Source of the DNA: Cristatella mucedo
Lineage: Eukaryota; Bryozoa; Phylactolaemata; Cristatellidae
Assembly (NCBI GenBank): GCA_009760855.2
Contig: WPIO01000070.1
Location: 941,501-1,001,500 of the forward strand
Length of the DNA: 60,000 nt
Direction: 5' to 3'
Shown here: positions 1 through 10,467 of the stretch, piece after piece
Position numbering within the stretch: position 1 is the stretch's first letter
Layout: every line of letters begins with the position of its first letter
Made by a program: the position numbers and the translations under genes
The notes under the pieces: model-generated
The model's database searches: none
What the model saw: the letters and a program-made list of their open reading frames with translations, nothing else
What the model was told of the DNA's origin: nothing

Positions 1-1690
1 ATTTTATATATATCTGTGGGGAAGTGACATTTGCCAACCAGAGGAAAAAGTATCACCTACTCAAGTGAAGAAGGCGTATCATCTTTACTTTTGACGCAAG
101 GTTGGTGATCAAGACCAGCCTTTGGCCCCGCATATATGCTACATGTAAAACACATCTTTCACAGTGGTTGGATGGCAAGAGACCATCAATGCCGTTTGCA
201 GTCCCCATGGTGTGGAGAGAGCCAAGCAACCACATAAATGACTGTTACTTCTGTTTGATTCCTCCTCTTTCCGGCGGAACAACGAATCAAAAGAAGTCGA
301 TAATGGCCTACCCAATCATTTCGTTGGCATTGAGACCAGTTTTACACGGTGAGGGACTTCGTATTCCACAACCCCCAGCAGAAATATTATCTTGATTCAT
401 CTGATGAGGACGAGGTTGAGCCGACCTGTTCTTCTCCTGGTACGTCAGCATGCAGGGATCCCGATTTCCACCGTGGTGCATCATTAACCCACACAGAGTA
501 ACACAGGAAGAACTAAATGATCTGGTTCGTGATTTAGACTTATCCAAGAACATGGCAGAGCTTCTAGAATCAGGACTCTAGCCACGGATTCTTCTCGACG
601 ATGTCGCAATTGCTTTATATCAAAAGTGCCACAAGCACACGGAGACGGAACTTCAGAACGGAAAGTAATCTGGTATTATGTTCCGATATAGAGGGCCTCA
701 TGAACGCCTTACAAAACAATCATGATTCAAAAGAATGGAAACCATCTGTAGACTCATTGAAACGGAGTCTTAAGGCTGTGCTTTTGCGCAATGAAAACTG
801 TCCTCCATCTGTTCCAGAAGGTATACTGTTTGCATGAAAGTGACATACGATAGCTTAAAGCAGCTAATGAATCCCATCGATTATAACAAGTACAGCTGGC
901 ACCTCTATGAGGATTTGAAGGTAGTTTCCCTTTAAATGGGACTGCCTGAGAGATAAACAAATTACACGTGTTTCTTATGTGAGTAGCATAGCCAGGCAAG
1001 GAGGGAATTGCACTACTTGCGGAAGGAATGGACTCGCAGAAGAAAATGTAGCAGCCGGAGTGAAGAATATCCAGCATCCAGCTCAAGTCGAGGCCTCGAG
1101 TAAAATCCGGCAGCCACCACCTCACATCAAACTAGGTTCGATGAGGAACTCGGTGAAATCCGTGAAAGCCGGACTTTGCCAGCTTTCCAATGCCGGCATG
1201 AGCAATTCCCTCTAATCGGCGAACCGAAGATTAAAGAGGGAGCTTTTGCGGGTCCTCAGATTCGAGGGCGGTGATTCAAATGCGACCGGTTTAACAACTT
1301 GCTGATCGAGGGTGATGATGCGAAACAAGCGTGGAGTTCCTTTTCATGTCGACAAACTTTCTCGTGAGTGTTCAAGCAGAAAACAACGCGGAACTTGAAC
1401 TAGAGGGCCCTCTGCTGATGAAGTATCGGAAACTTGGCTGCAACTAGTCTCTACAGATCAAATTCCTTCATTCCCATTTGTATTTTTCCCCTGAAAAAAC
1501 TTTGGTGTGGCTAGTGATGAACACGGATGAACGTTTTCAAAAAGACATCCCAGCAATGGCACAAAGATACCAGGGAAAATGGTCCACTAGAATGCTGGTT
1601 GACTGACCGCTGCTGGACACTCCCCAGGAAATGCTTCTGAACAGCTGTACAAGAGACTGGCGAAGAAATCTAAGACGCAGTCTACGACAT
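1..1690 (+). pseudogene. Decayed copy of a recurrent, probably transposon-linked uncharacterised protein
   Basis: Conceptual translation in shifting + frames gives colinear conserved blocks. These include KKAYHLYF near 70, WLDGKRPSMPFAVPMVW near 160-215, CYFCLIPP near 245, QEELNDLVRDLDL near 505-540, YEDLKVVSL near 905-935, NIQHPAQVE near 1065-1095, PPPHIKLGSM near 1115-1145, SDEHGERF-like text near 1510-1535 and RYQGKWS near 1565-1590. I recognise this block order, from memory, as a multi-copy uncharacterised protein in predicted proteomes of arthropods and cnidarians. Its function is unknown to me, and its copy number suggests a mobile-element origin (inference). The copy has several frameshifts and stops (for example around 395, 575 and 935) and no usable ORF, and its 5' end probably lies outside the window. 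Confidence 0.6.
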
Positions 1691-1904
1691 GCTTTTTACT
1701 GATATTATCCGTAGGCCAGTTACTATTCGCATTCATTTTGTTCACATTCATTTTTTACAGATTAGAAAAAAGTAGAGCCAATTTTGCAATGTGACTGTCC
1801 TATTCGTGTTGAGCACATACAAACTGACATGACATGACTAATTTTATTTCAGTTACACGACTTTTGTAAAAGGTTGTTGACCAGTGTTATTATTCTAGAA
1901 TTAA

Positions 1905-2015
1905 TTTGTATAGCGTCATAAGAGAACTGAATCGCCATCTAGGCCACTCGTAAATGCCACAGGACTCGAGCCTACAACTACGGTCGCAAAAGGTGATCAC
2001 CTTGATGTTAGACAT
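1905..2015 (-). repeat. tRNA-derived SINE, family 1, diverged
   Basis: Reading the + strand left to right there is a LINE-B-like tail (TTGTATAGCG...AAGAGAACTGAAT), then a B-box-like GACTCGAGCC and an A-box-like region around GGTGATCACCTTGA. This is the family-1 SINE order in reverse complement. It is diverged from the cleaner copies at 29,560 and 40,800. Confidence 0.55.
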
Positions 2016-2204
2016 TTCAAAAGGCAAGCCCTTAGCCTCGGGCCTAATCAGGGCGGCATGTCCTATAGGTTCTTTACAGTAGAGGGTTACGAAATGGTCA
2101 CATCTGGTATTTTGAAACGGTAGCAGACAAGCTTGTAGTACGAAATCTCAAAATACTTTGATGCAGAAGCAAAATCACAAGAAACATCAACTGGGAATTG
2201 CGCA

Positions 2205-3965
2205 CGACCGTCAGCGAGTTTCTGCTTTGACCGTGAGAACAAGGGTGGATGAACGGTGAGCATTTTTCAACGGCCATGTGGGATTTTTAAAAGCAGGCTG
2301 CACAACTGTCCCAGCTGCTGCTGCTGCTGCTGCTGCAGCTGCTGCATTCTCCTGCCACTGTCTAGGACCTGCAGAGCTAAAGCTTCTGTCGCCAATGGTC
2401 TTTAAGCGGAGGAATGGAACAGCTAATTCATTGTTCACACATGAGCTGAGGGTGCAAAAAGGCTGAAGCTGGCGCATCAGTTCAGCTAGGTATGGAGGAG
2501 CCAAGCCGTGGCGGGCCTTGTTGGTCAGCGTAAAAACTTTGCTCTGTATCCGTTGATCAACCGGCATCCATACTAGCTCTTTTAGCAAAGCAGACATGGG
2601 CTGAAACCTCTGGGACTTGAAGACTAGCCTTACAGCCATATTGATAGCCAGCTGCAGTGGCCTGGTTGCTTTCTCTGGTAGCCCAGCCAAAAGTGAATTA
2701 CAATAATCAAGCCGAGACAGGACTAAGGAGCTAGTTAAATATTTTGCAAGCCACTGTGGAAGATAGCTTCTAATCTTAGATAGGGATCGGACGTGATGGC
2801 TAGCTGTAGAAGCAGTCTGAAGCGGAATGAAGCTTTTAAAATTGAGGCAGCTGTCGAAAACAATACCTAAATTTCGAGCACGTGGCGATGGTCGCACAAT
2901 AGCATCACCTATTTGAAGAGCAAAGCTCTAAATCCTAAACCCTAAATCCATCCACACTCTTAGGGTGTCCTATGAGCAGCAGCTTAGTTTTATCGTCATT
3001 TAGTTTCAAGAAGTTTTCGGACATCCATGATTGAATGTCGGTAAGGCAAGCATTCAGTTTATCAGTTGCTGCAGCATGTTCTGACGGTTTGAATGACAAA
3101 TACAGCTGAGTATCGTCAGCATAAAAGTGATATCCTTTTCCATGGGCCCTAAAAACTTTCCCCAGAGGTTGAGTATAAATGGAGAACAGCAAGGGACCAA
3201 GTACAGACCCTTGAGGGACTCCACAGGTGACCCTTCTCATGTCTGAGACCTGACCCCCAAACGACACGGATTGAACACGATCAGACAAGTACGATTTAAA
3301 CCACGCCAGTGCTACGTCTGCCAGACCGATCGTTGTTTTCAATTGTTAAAGTTCATCGTGATCAATGGTGTCGAAGGTAGCTGACAGATCTAGCAGAGCT
3401 AGGGCAGTGACATTCCCGTCATCGTTGCCACATAGAATGTCATTGTTAACACGGAGGAGAGCAGTTTCAGTGGAGTTCTGCCTTTTGAACCCTGATTGAA
3501 ACTTTTCTGACATTTCATTCTTTTTAATGTGTTTAACCAGCCGATTTGCAACAATTTTTTCAAGAATCTTGGACAAGAAAGGAAGAAGGGAAACTGGGCG
3601 ATAGTTTGCAAGGACCTCTGCATCTAATCCACGCTTTTTAAGTATGGGTCAAACGATTGACGATTTTAAGGACTTGGGTGAGACCCCTTTTTCGAAAGAA
3701 GCATTAAAAATCTCAGTTACGGCAGGATTTAGTTGGTCTGCCAGTGAAAACCACAGAGATGATAGAATAGGGTCTTCAGGAGACGAACTCTTTTACTAGA
3801 CCTTATTAAGGTAGCCACATCGCATGCAGAAATGCAGAAACCTCGGAAAACCTTTTAAGGAAGGTCACAGGTTGTGATTCCACAATTGCTTGACTCAGAG
3901 AGGGCTTCATGGAGGCACGAATGTCGTCTTCGCGGTGCAAAAAGAAGCTGATAGCATAAAGCCAA
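2205..3965 (-). mobile_element. LINE-A (CR1/L2-group non-LTR retrotransposon), 5'-truncated and broken
   Basis: Minus-strand translation gives a non-LTR reverse transcriptase. [19 protein letters not shown] lies near 3,540-3,620, DLSATFDTIDHDEL near 3,346-3,400, [14 protein letters not shown] near 3,190-3,230 and the catalytic box FYADDTQLYL near 3,105-3,130. The C-terminal region with [14 protein letters not shown] near 2,690 is followed by the downstream domain to 2,211. The upstream linker (VESQPVTFLKRFSEV) extends homology to about 3,960. Frames change near 3,345, 3,640 and 2,920, so the copy is inactive. A GCT run at 2,316-2,345 encodes an Ala stretch absent from the sister copy at 21-22.5 kb. 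Confidence 0.85.
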
Positions 3966-4005
3966 GACTATTGAGATTATCTATTAGCAACTTCCGGTCT
4001 ACTGA

Positions 4006-4260
4006 TTGTCAGCTGATTGGCTGCTGTCAACAGAATCTAGCTTAGCTGTTGGCTCAGTGCTGGGGATTCCATGGCGCGAGACTACTCTCCCTCTTTCTGA
4101 TGTGATTACCAAGCACAATCTAGGCTTTCACTTCCATGCGGATGACACTCAGTTGTACCTTTGCTTTGATCCCTCCCTGCCTTCGAGCACCTCAAATTCT
4201 CTCAACTCACTTGCTGCATGCATTGATGACGTCCGCACATGGATGGCAGCATATTTTCTT
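4006..4260 (+). mobile_element. LINE-B reverse transcriptase fragment, + strand
   Basis: The + frame reads LPLSDVITKHNLGFHFHAD, then DTQLYL (the YADD box mutated to HADD) and on to DDVRTWMAAYFL. This is the RT palm region also seen on the minus strand at 5,200-5,400. It stops where the inverted tail of the neighbouring LINE-B begins, so the two copies lie tail against interior. Confidence 0.8.
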
Positions 4261-5945
4261 AATAATATAATAATAATACACTTGATAAAGCGCCCTCAGA
4301 GAACTCAATCTCCTTCTAGGCGCTTTACATTTGCTGCAACGAGAAATGCGATTGAATAGGGAATAATATCATGCTTGATAAACAACGTGAATAACATGGC
4401 TAGGGATGACATGCACAGGGTCAGCATGCAAATGTGGTTAGTGGCAGCATGCACAGTGTCAGCACGCATAAGCACATCAAGGACAAATCACAGGGACCCA
4501 CTCAATGCTGTCCTAAATAGGCGTGTTTTTAAGTTCTTTTTAAATGTGGTCAAGTCAGGGGATGTTCTGACGCAAGTCGGGTGGGAGTTCCAGGCTTTGG
4601 GAACATACGATTTAAATGCACGGTCTCCAAAGAATTTGAGGTTTGTACGAGGTAGTGGTAGACTGTTGGATTCCGAAAAGTGGGTGGTACGATGCTTGGC
4701 CTGGCGGGGGAGTCGATCTGAGAGATAGGCTGGAGCCAAAGAATGAAGTGACCTAAAAGTGAGCGACAAAACCTTGAAGTCAATCCGTTACTTGACTGGG
4801 AGCCAGTTCAGGTCGGGGAGAATTGGTGCGATGTGGCAACTGTGACGCTCACGACAGACAAGTCTAGCTGCAGAGTTTTGCACCAGCTGTAATTGCCTGA
4901 TTTCACATGCCAGTAGTCCAGCAAGCAGTGAGTTACAGAAGTCAAGACGGGATGTCACGAATGCATGGACCAACTTAGCCGTGGTTTCCTAATATAAACA
5001 AGCCCGAATTTAAGCAATTTTATGTAGCTGAAAGTAGGGAGACTTGACTAAGGAGCTGGTGTGGTCGTCTAACGAGAGGTCAATTTGGAACATGAAACCT
5101 AGATTTCGAGCTAATTCAACTGGAGATATGCTGGCAGAGCCAATTTTGAGCGTCAGCCTTTCCATTTTCTGAATCACACTGGGTTTGCCCACAACTAGTA
5201 AGTTAGTTTTTTTATCATCGTTTAGTTTCAGAAAATTTGCTGCCATCCATGTGCGGATGTCGTCAATACATGCAGCAAGTGAGTTGAGAGAATTTGAGGT
5301 GCTAGAAGGCTGGGAGGGATCAAAGCAAAGTTACAACTGACTGTCATCCGCATAGAAGTGAAAGCCTAGATTGTGCTTGGCAATCACATCAGCAAGAGGG
5401 AGAGTGTCAACCGCTAAAAGAACCGGACCTAGCACGGAGCCCTGAGGCACCCCATATTTCAGAGGTACCTCGGATGATCTTTGTCCATTCACGTCAATAC
5501 TCTGGAGTCTTCCACTGAGATAGGACCTGAACCATTGCAGAGCAGTGCCAGTGATGCCCAGGCCAGATGAGAGCCGCTCTAGAAGAACTTTGTGATCGAT
5601 GGTATCAAAAGCTGCCGAAAGATGGAGCAAAACAAGCAGAGACACTCTACCCATTTTTGCATTCCTAAGTAGGTCGTTGTACACCCTAAGCAATGCTGAC
5701 TCTGTGGAGCGATTAGCTCTAAAGCCAGACTGGAACTTACTAGCAAGGTTGGAAGTTTCAAGAGTTCAGTTGGTCCGCCACGACCCGTTCGAGTGTCTTT
5801 GATGGGAATGGTAGAAGGGAGACTGGGCGGTAGTTGCTTAAGTTCTCTTTGTCTAGTGTCACTTTCTTGAGAAATGGCCTGACTACAGCTTTTTTGAAAG
5901 GTGCTGGAACATGACCTGAGGCTAATGACGTTAGCTATGCATGGC
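4261..5945 (-). mobile_element. LINE-B (L2-like non-LTR retrotransposon), RT to 3' end
   Basis: The minus strand carries, from 5' to 3', [19 protein letters not shown] (near 5,800), a palm region with [31 protein letters not shown] and FYADDSQL (5,331-5,693), then LNDDKKTNLLVVGKPS (5,010-5,246). [14 protein letters not shown] (4,788-4,973) and the terminal [11 protein letters not shown]...KAWNS domain (4,488-4,769) follow. The 3' end is the family hairpin AAAGCGCC...GAGTTCTCTGAGGGCGCTTT followed by ATT repeats. Several frameshifts make it dead, but it is the most complete LINE-B here. Confidence 0.88.
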
Positions 5946-5954
5946 AGCAGCAGA

Positions 5955-6290
5955 TCAATGCAACGTAGGAGCAGGACAGTGCTTAACGAGATCTCTTGAG
6001 ATCGAGTTAGGCACAGTAGTCCTCTGAGGCTTCGCGCTCATTTGCAGGAGCGCGCTGCATTCCGTAGCAGGCGCCCGCTTTGACGGGTACGAGCACGTGC
6101 CCGGTGGCGTCGTGCAGGACCGAACTGCCGCGGAACCGACCTGTATAGCTCGCCGATGCCGACGCCGCAGCCGCCGTAGCCGCCGCAGTCGCAACCGCCG
6201 CTGCCGAAACCGCCGCAGTCACAGCTGCCGCCGCCGCTCGCTCCATTAGAAACCTCCATCCTTCCAATCCATCTATTCTTTTTTCCAATT
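5955..6290. repeat. GCC/GCT-rich low-complexity island
   Basis: A CpG- and trinucleotide-rich block, densest at 6,150-6,245, with imperfect GCCGCC/GCAGTC units. On the minus strand one frame gives a 93-residue ORF (6,007-6,288) with an Ala-rich run and another a Gly/Cys-rich run. I recognise no domain, so coding status is undecided. Confidence 0.45.
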
Positions 6291-6374
6291 ATACTGAGTT
6301 GATTTTATTTCAATAGAGCGTGAACTTCATTTGATCATGCAAATATATATATATATTCTTAGTTATACATTCAT

Positions 6375-6490
6375 CAACATAGGGGGAAATGTCCTACCCG
6401 GGGAGGGGCGAATGTCCGGTAAAGGAAATGTCACAAGGTCCACCTAGGGGAGGAATGTCCGGGGGGGGGGAGACGTCCAGGGGAGGAAAT
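6375..6490. repeat. Degenerate tandem G-rich repeat
   Basis: About six imperfect units of the form GGGGAGGAAATGTCC separated by a few bases, including a G(10)-type run near 6,459-6,470. Confidence 0.6.
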
Positions 6491-6654
6491 GTTATACAAC
6501 CGTTTCTAGGACAATATGTAGCGTGACAGCAACATCTGCCTGAAATCTCAAAATCTCTGTGGCTCTCTTTAGGCTTGACGACAGAAGCGTGGAATAGGGC
6601 AAGACTAAAGAAAGAAATACCATCAGATTCTACATTCTCAATAATCATCTGCAA

Positions 6655-7110
6655 ACTTGCACTAAACTCTGCCGCAGCTCTTTTGGTCCGTCGTCAGCAG
6701 GGCAGCTTGATCATCACCTCTTTCCGCTGCTGAGGTTCACTTGTTCCCAAGAAACCAGCGAATCCATTTCAAGGTCGTCATTCTCGCTTGGGGGCCCATT
6801 AACCCCCCTCTAGCGCCTCCACTTTTTTTCTTTACTTGACCTTTATTGCTCCTCTGGTGCGATCTCTCACCGCCCGCTCTTCAGCATATCGCAATCAATC
6901 TCGCCCTTCTGCTCAGCTGTCGGCGATCGAGTCTTCATCTCGCTCTCGTAAGCACCAAGCTTTTGGGGCGCATTTTCCTGGTCACTTCCGGTGGGTCACT
7001 GCCTGAAATGACTTTGCATCATTCAAGTCTCAGATAAAGACGCATCTGTTTCGGTCAACCACCTGTCTCTTGATCCGAGTGAATTTTTTTACCCGAGCTG
7101 ACCTGTTGAC
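6655..7110 (+). mobile_element. LINE-C (third LINE family), C-terminal remnant
   Basis: In shifting + frames the text resembles the end of a CR1/L2-type ORF2. Near 6,660 there is a LNSAAALLVRR-like block, and near 7,015-7,060 a FASFKSQIKTHLFRSTT-like block, with stops in between. The same terminal block recurs at about 30,830-30,870. Confidence 0.5.
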
Positions 7111-7559
7111 CGGTGTGAACTTTTTTTTTGCTACGGTGCGTTTTGCGTGCGTATCTGCTCACGACTCAGTGGATGTTACTGAGTATAGGTTTTGTTTTAA
7201 TAGTTTTAAAATTTTTAAGGTATTTCTTAGGAGCCAGTGGTGATTATTTTTTAATGTTTGCTTTAGTAGACTAAGTTTAGTAGGCCCCTAGCATTATACC
7301 CGATTGTTTTTGCATGCTTAATATCGTGCTATATACATACAAACGATTCTCTTGCCGCCAGTTGTACAGTTAGTGTGTAGAGATTAATTTCTCCTATGGA
7401 GCTATTCAAATTACTTACTATTAAATTTTCATTCTGTGACCTCTTGACTGAGGCTGCCTTCCAACTTTTTCATTGTTGCATGCGATCAGAAAGTTGTGCG
7501 ACCGCAGAGAGACAGCCGCTTTTGATCCTAGCTACGAGCTACTGCTAAATCGCTAGCCA
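7111..7559. other. AT-rich stretch without recognisable feature
   Basis: No ORF, splice-flanked exon or repeat that I can support; possibly 3' UTR of the LINE-C remnant to its left. Confidence 0.4.
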
Positions 7560-7990
7560 AACAGTTTCCGCGTCACAATACCTCAAATCCTTTGGAACCT
7601 CAAACCTCAAATCCTTTGGAAACCGTGCATTTAGTTCATACGCTCCCAAAGCCTGGAACTCCCTCCCGACCTGCATCAGAACATGCCCTGACCTGACCAC
7701 ATTTAAAAAGAACTTAAAAACACACCTATTTAGGACAGCATTTAGTGGGTCCCTGTGATTCGTCCTTGATGTGCTTATGCGTGCTGACACTGTGCATGCT
7801 GCCACTAACCACATTTGCATGCTGACCCTGTGCATGTCACCACTAACCATGTTATTCATTTTGTTCGTTTATCAAGCATGATTTTACTTACCATTCAATC
7901 GTGTTTCCCTTTGCAGCAAATGCAAAGCGCCTAGAGAGAGATTGAGTTCTCTGAGGGCGCTTTATCAAGTGTATTATTATTATTAATACT
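7560..7990 (+). mobile_element. LINE-B 3' end, + strand
   Basis: Matches the last ORF2 residues and 3' UTR of LINE-B and ends with the hairpin AAAGCGCCTAGAGAGAGATT...GAGGGCGCTTTATC and a TTATTATTAT tail at 7,970-7,987. A 17-base unit, CCTCAAATCCTTTGGAA, is duplicated near 7,582-7,622. Confidence 0.88.
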
Positions 7991-8933
7991 TTTCTTCGCT
8001 AATTTACAGGCACAAACGCACTCTTTCATATACTTTCGTGTTCATTTATACCGATACTTGGTAAAGTTCACAATATACTTCTTCGTACAATTTTTAGCAC
8101 GGCGAGGCGAAGTGCAATTACGTCACACCCACTGACGTCAGTAAGTCTGAAAACGGGAAGGGCATATCAAGGCCGTCTCCGATATGCTATGTCATACGTC
8201 CTCGCGATGCGAGGATGATATATTTCACGGGCAGGTCTCAAAGTTTGTCGCCTTGTTCTGATATTCCGCTCGTCAACCTTATGTACTGCAAGTAAGTTAA
8301 CCTGCGAGTGCAAGTAGGCAGATCAAAATTCTGCATTTCTTTAATTACGAGCAGCAATTAGGAGCAGCTCACCGCAGCCTGTGGACTCGCTTCGCCGAGT
8401 CATAGTAGTTCCGTCACGGAACACAACACTGCGCCACATTGCCGCTAGATGCAAGTACACCAAAGGAACCTTTCCTCGAGCGATGAGCGATTCGACGAAG
8501 TTTCGAGCGAGCGGCTCTCGCGCATCCGCCGAATATCCGGTCCAGATATCAATCCGGTACAGGTAGCGTCACAGACTCGCTCGCGGGTCACTTGGCTTTA
8601 ATTCCACAAACTCTGCTGAAATCCCTCTCGATTTTCAGCGCCTAAACGTTAGAATACCGAGCATGCAACAAGCAAGCTTCTTCCAATCGCGTGCTCGCGT
8701 AATCGCGTACGCCTCCAAAAAAAGCTGACAGTTCCCCCAGGCTTTATTAGAGGCTTATCAACCAGGAACTTAATCTTTATTTGTGCGGCCAACTGCTGGT
8801 AGCCATTACTGATTGATCCATTACCGGCGTCAAGCATGTGGGATTCAATGCCTGGTCTGATAAAAATCTTGCTACGTGAGCTCGCGAACTTGTGCTTGTG
8901 CGAGTGTCAGCATCTGGGAGAGTTTCGGCATCT

Positions 8934-8965
<32 letters not shown>

Positions 8966-10195
8966 ACACGGTTGGTGAACTCATGAGGTGGTGGCAGCTA
9001 GGTGTGGTCAATCTGCACTCATCATGAAAGCGCTGGTATGTGTTTTGAGAGCCCCTACGCGAGCGCGACTTGGCAACCACACGATGGCTTCGCCAGCAGC
9101 CTTGACCTCGCTCGTGCTTTCGCCCGAGCGGCTAGCTCAGACTGGCGTCCTAGTCTCATCTGATAGCGAACGATGTATGAACGTTTGTAATTCTATTTTG
9201 AAGAAGAAGACAGACTCGTCGGTATGACGACCAAAAGAATCGCTAAGAGCGCATTTCAAGCGTCAAGGTGCTTTTAAGCTAAAACAAGCACCTCGCCACA
9301 AACGCCACTGTCATTTATCTAAAGCAAGAGAGAAGAAAACGATAACACGAAATTGTTGTGCGTGCCTTGAGCTTCTGCCATGTAGTGCCTAAGCACTTTT
9401 CGTTGACATAAATAATCCTTAAAGTTTAGATGGTCCACTGTCAGTTTTCGTAGAAGTTCTTTTCGAAGCTTAGCACCGGGTCAAGAAACGTACGTTGGCA
9501 TCCCAACAAGTGTGGCTGTCAATCGTTGCCGTTGCATCGAATATTTCGGCCTCAGACAGCTGACGTTGACGCTGACGCTGTGCTGTTTCCGCTGACGTTT
9601 GGGTTCCCGAGGCGTAATCACGCCGCCAGTCGAAGCCCACGTGACTGCAGCCGCTTTTATGCGAGCGCTGAGCGTTTTATGCAAATACGAGTCTCTCGAG
9701 CCCCGATCGGCCGATCCTCGAAGGTGACCTCCTCGCTTGGCGAAAAGCGAAAGTCTCAGCTCAACTCAATGTCTGGCAACATGGTTGGTTCTGGCTGGTT
9801 CTTCTTGGTCTTGGTCGGTTCTGGTTCTTGGCTGGCAACCTGGTTCAACGCCGCTTTCGCGATTCGCACTGAAAATGCACAGCGGCCAGGTGGAAGGAGT
9901 TTGGAGCTCTTGGAGCTGGGAGGAGTTTGAGCTCCGGCTCCTGGCAGCTCCTCCCGGCAGCCACTGCGAGATCGAGGGACGTCTATCTACTCTCCGCGAG
10001 CAGCAGCCGCTGCAGCCGACGCGCCGAAGCCGCTCACGTGATTGCAGGTTGCCCTCGCCGTCTTCGCTCTGCTGAACTCCGCGCACGGCCAAGATGACTC
10101 ACTCCTCGGTACGTAACTGCGTTTCTTCCCGCGATTTCTGCGGCTTTGCGATAGCTCAGCCTTGTACGACAGCTAGCGCCGACATACGGTGTCCG
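7991..10195. other. No gene seen; contains a (CCG)10 run
   Basis: Only short ORFs without recognisable domains. There is a perfect CCG trinucleotide run at 8,935-8,964. A TGGTTCTGGCTGG-type TTGG/TTCT-rich stretch lies at 9,780-9,845. A 134-codon ORF at 9,526-9,930 has no homology that I recognise. Confidence 0.5.
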
Positions 10196-10467
10196 GACGA
10201 TTCGTCCGTCCGAGGTCGATTCATCCGCGGACGATTCATCCGAGGACGATTCATCCATAGACGATTCATCCAGAATACTATTTAAAATTGCTATTATGAA
10301 TTGCTGAAGAACTGCACTGGAAAAATGTTGAAGCGGATACCTTTAATTAGGGTTTCTTGTCAGCTTGAGCAGTCAGTGGATGAATCGTCCGTAGATTAAT
10401 CGTCCTCTGTATGGAAACTTCATCTGGATGAATCGTGCGGGATGAACAGTCCATGGATGAATCGACG
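10196..10467. repeat. Inverted arrays of a 15-bp repeat (fold-back structure)
   Basis: The left arm has consecutive 15-mers at exactly 15-base spacing: GTCGATTCATCCGCG at 10,215, GACGATTCATCCGAG at 10,230, GACGATTCATCCATA at 10,245 and GACGATTCATCCAGA at 10,260, with a variant at 10,196. The right arm (10,377-10,467) holds reverse-complement units (GGATGAATCGTCC type). About 100 bases separate the arms. Confidence 0.85.

Noticed and set aside
2205-3965. Retroviral or endogenous viral pol
   Set aside because: The motif set ([31 protein letters not shown], no LTR, no integrase or RNase H) is that of a non-LTR retrotransposon.
4240-5950. Shared ATGGCAGCA at both ends of the minus LINE-B as a target duplication
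   Set aside because: The left copy is part of the + LINE-B coding text and the duplication does not abut the tail, so the match is probably chance.
8836-9027. Proline-rich 63-codon ORF
   Set aside because: Produced by the (CCG)10 run; no flanking exon signals.
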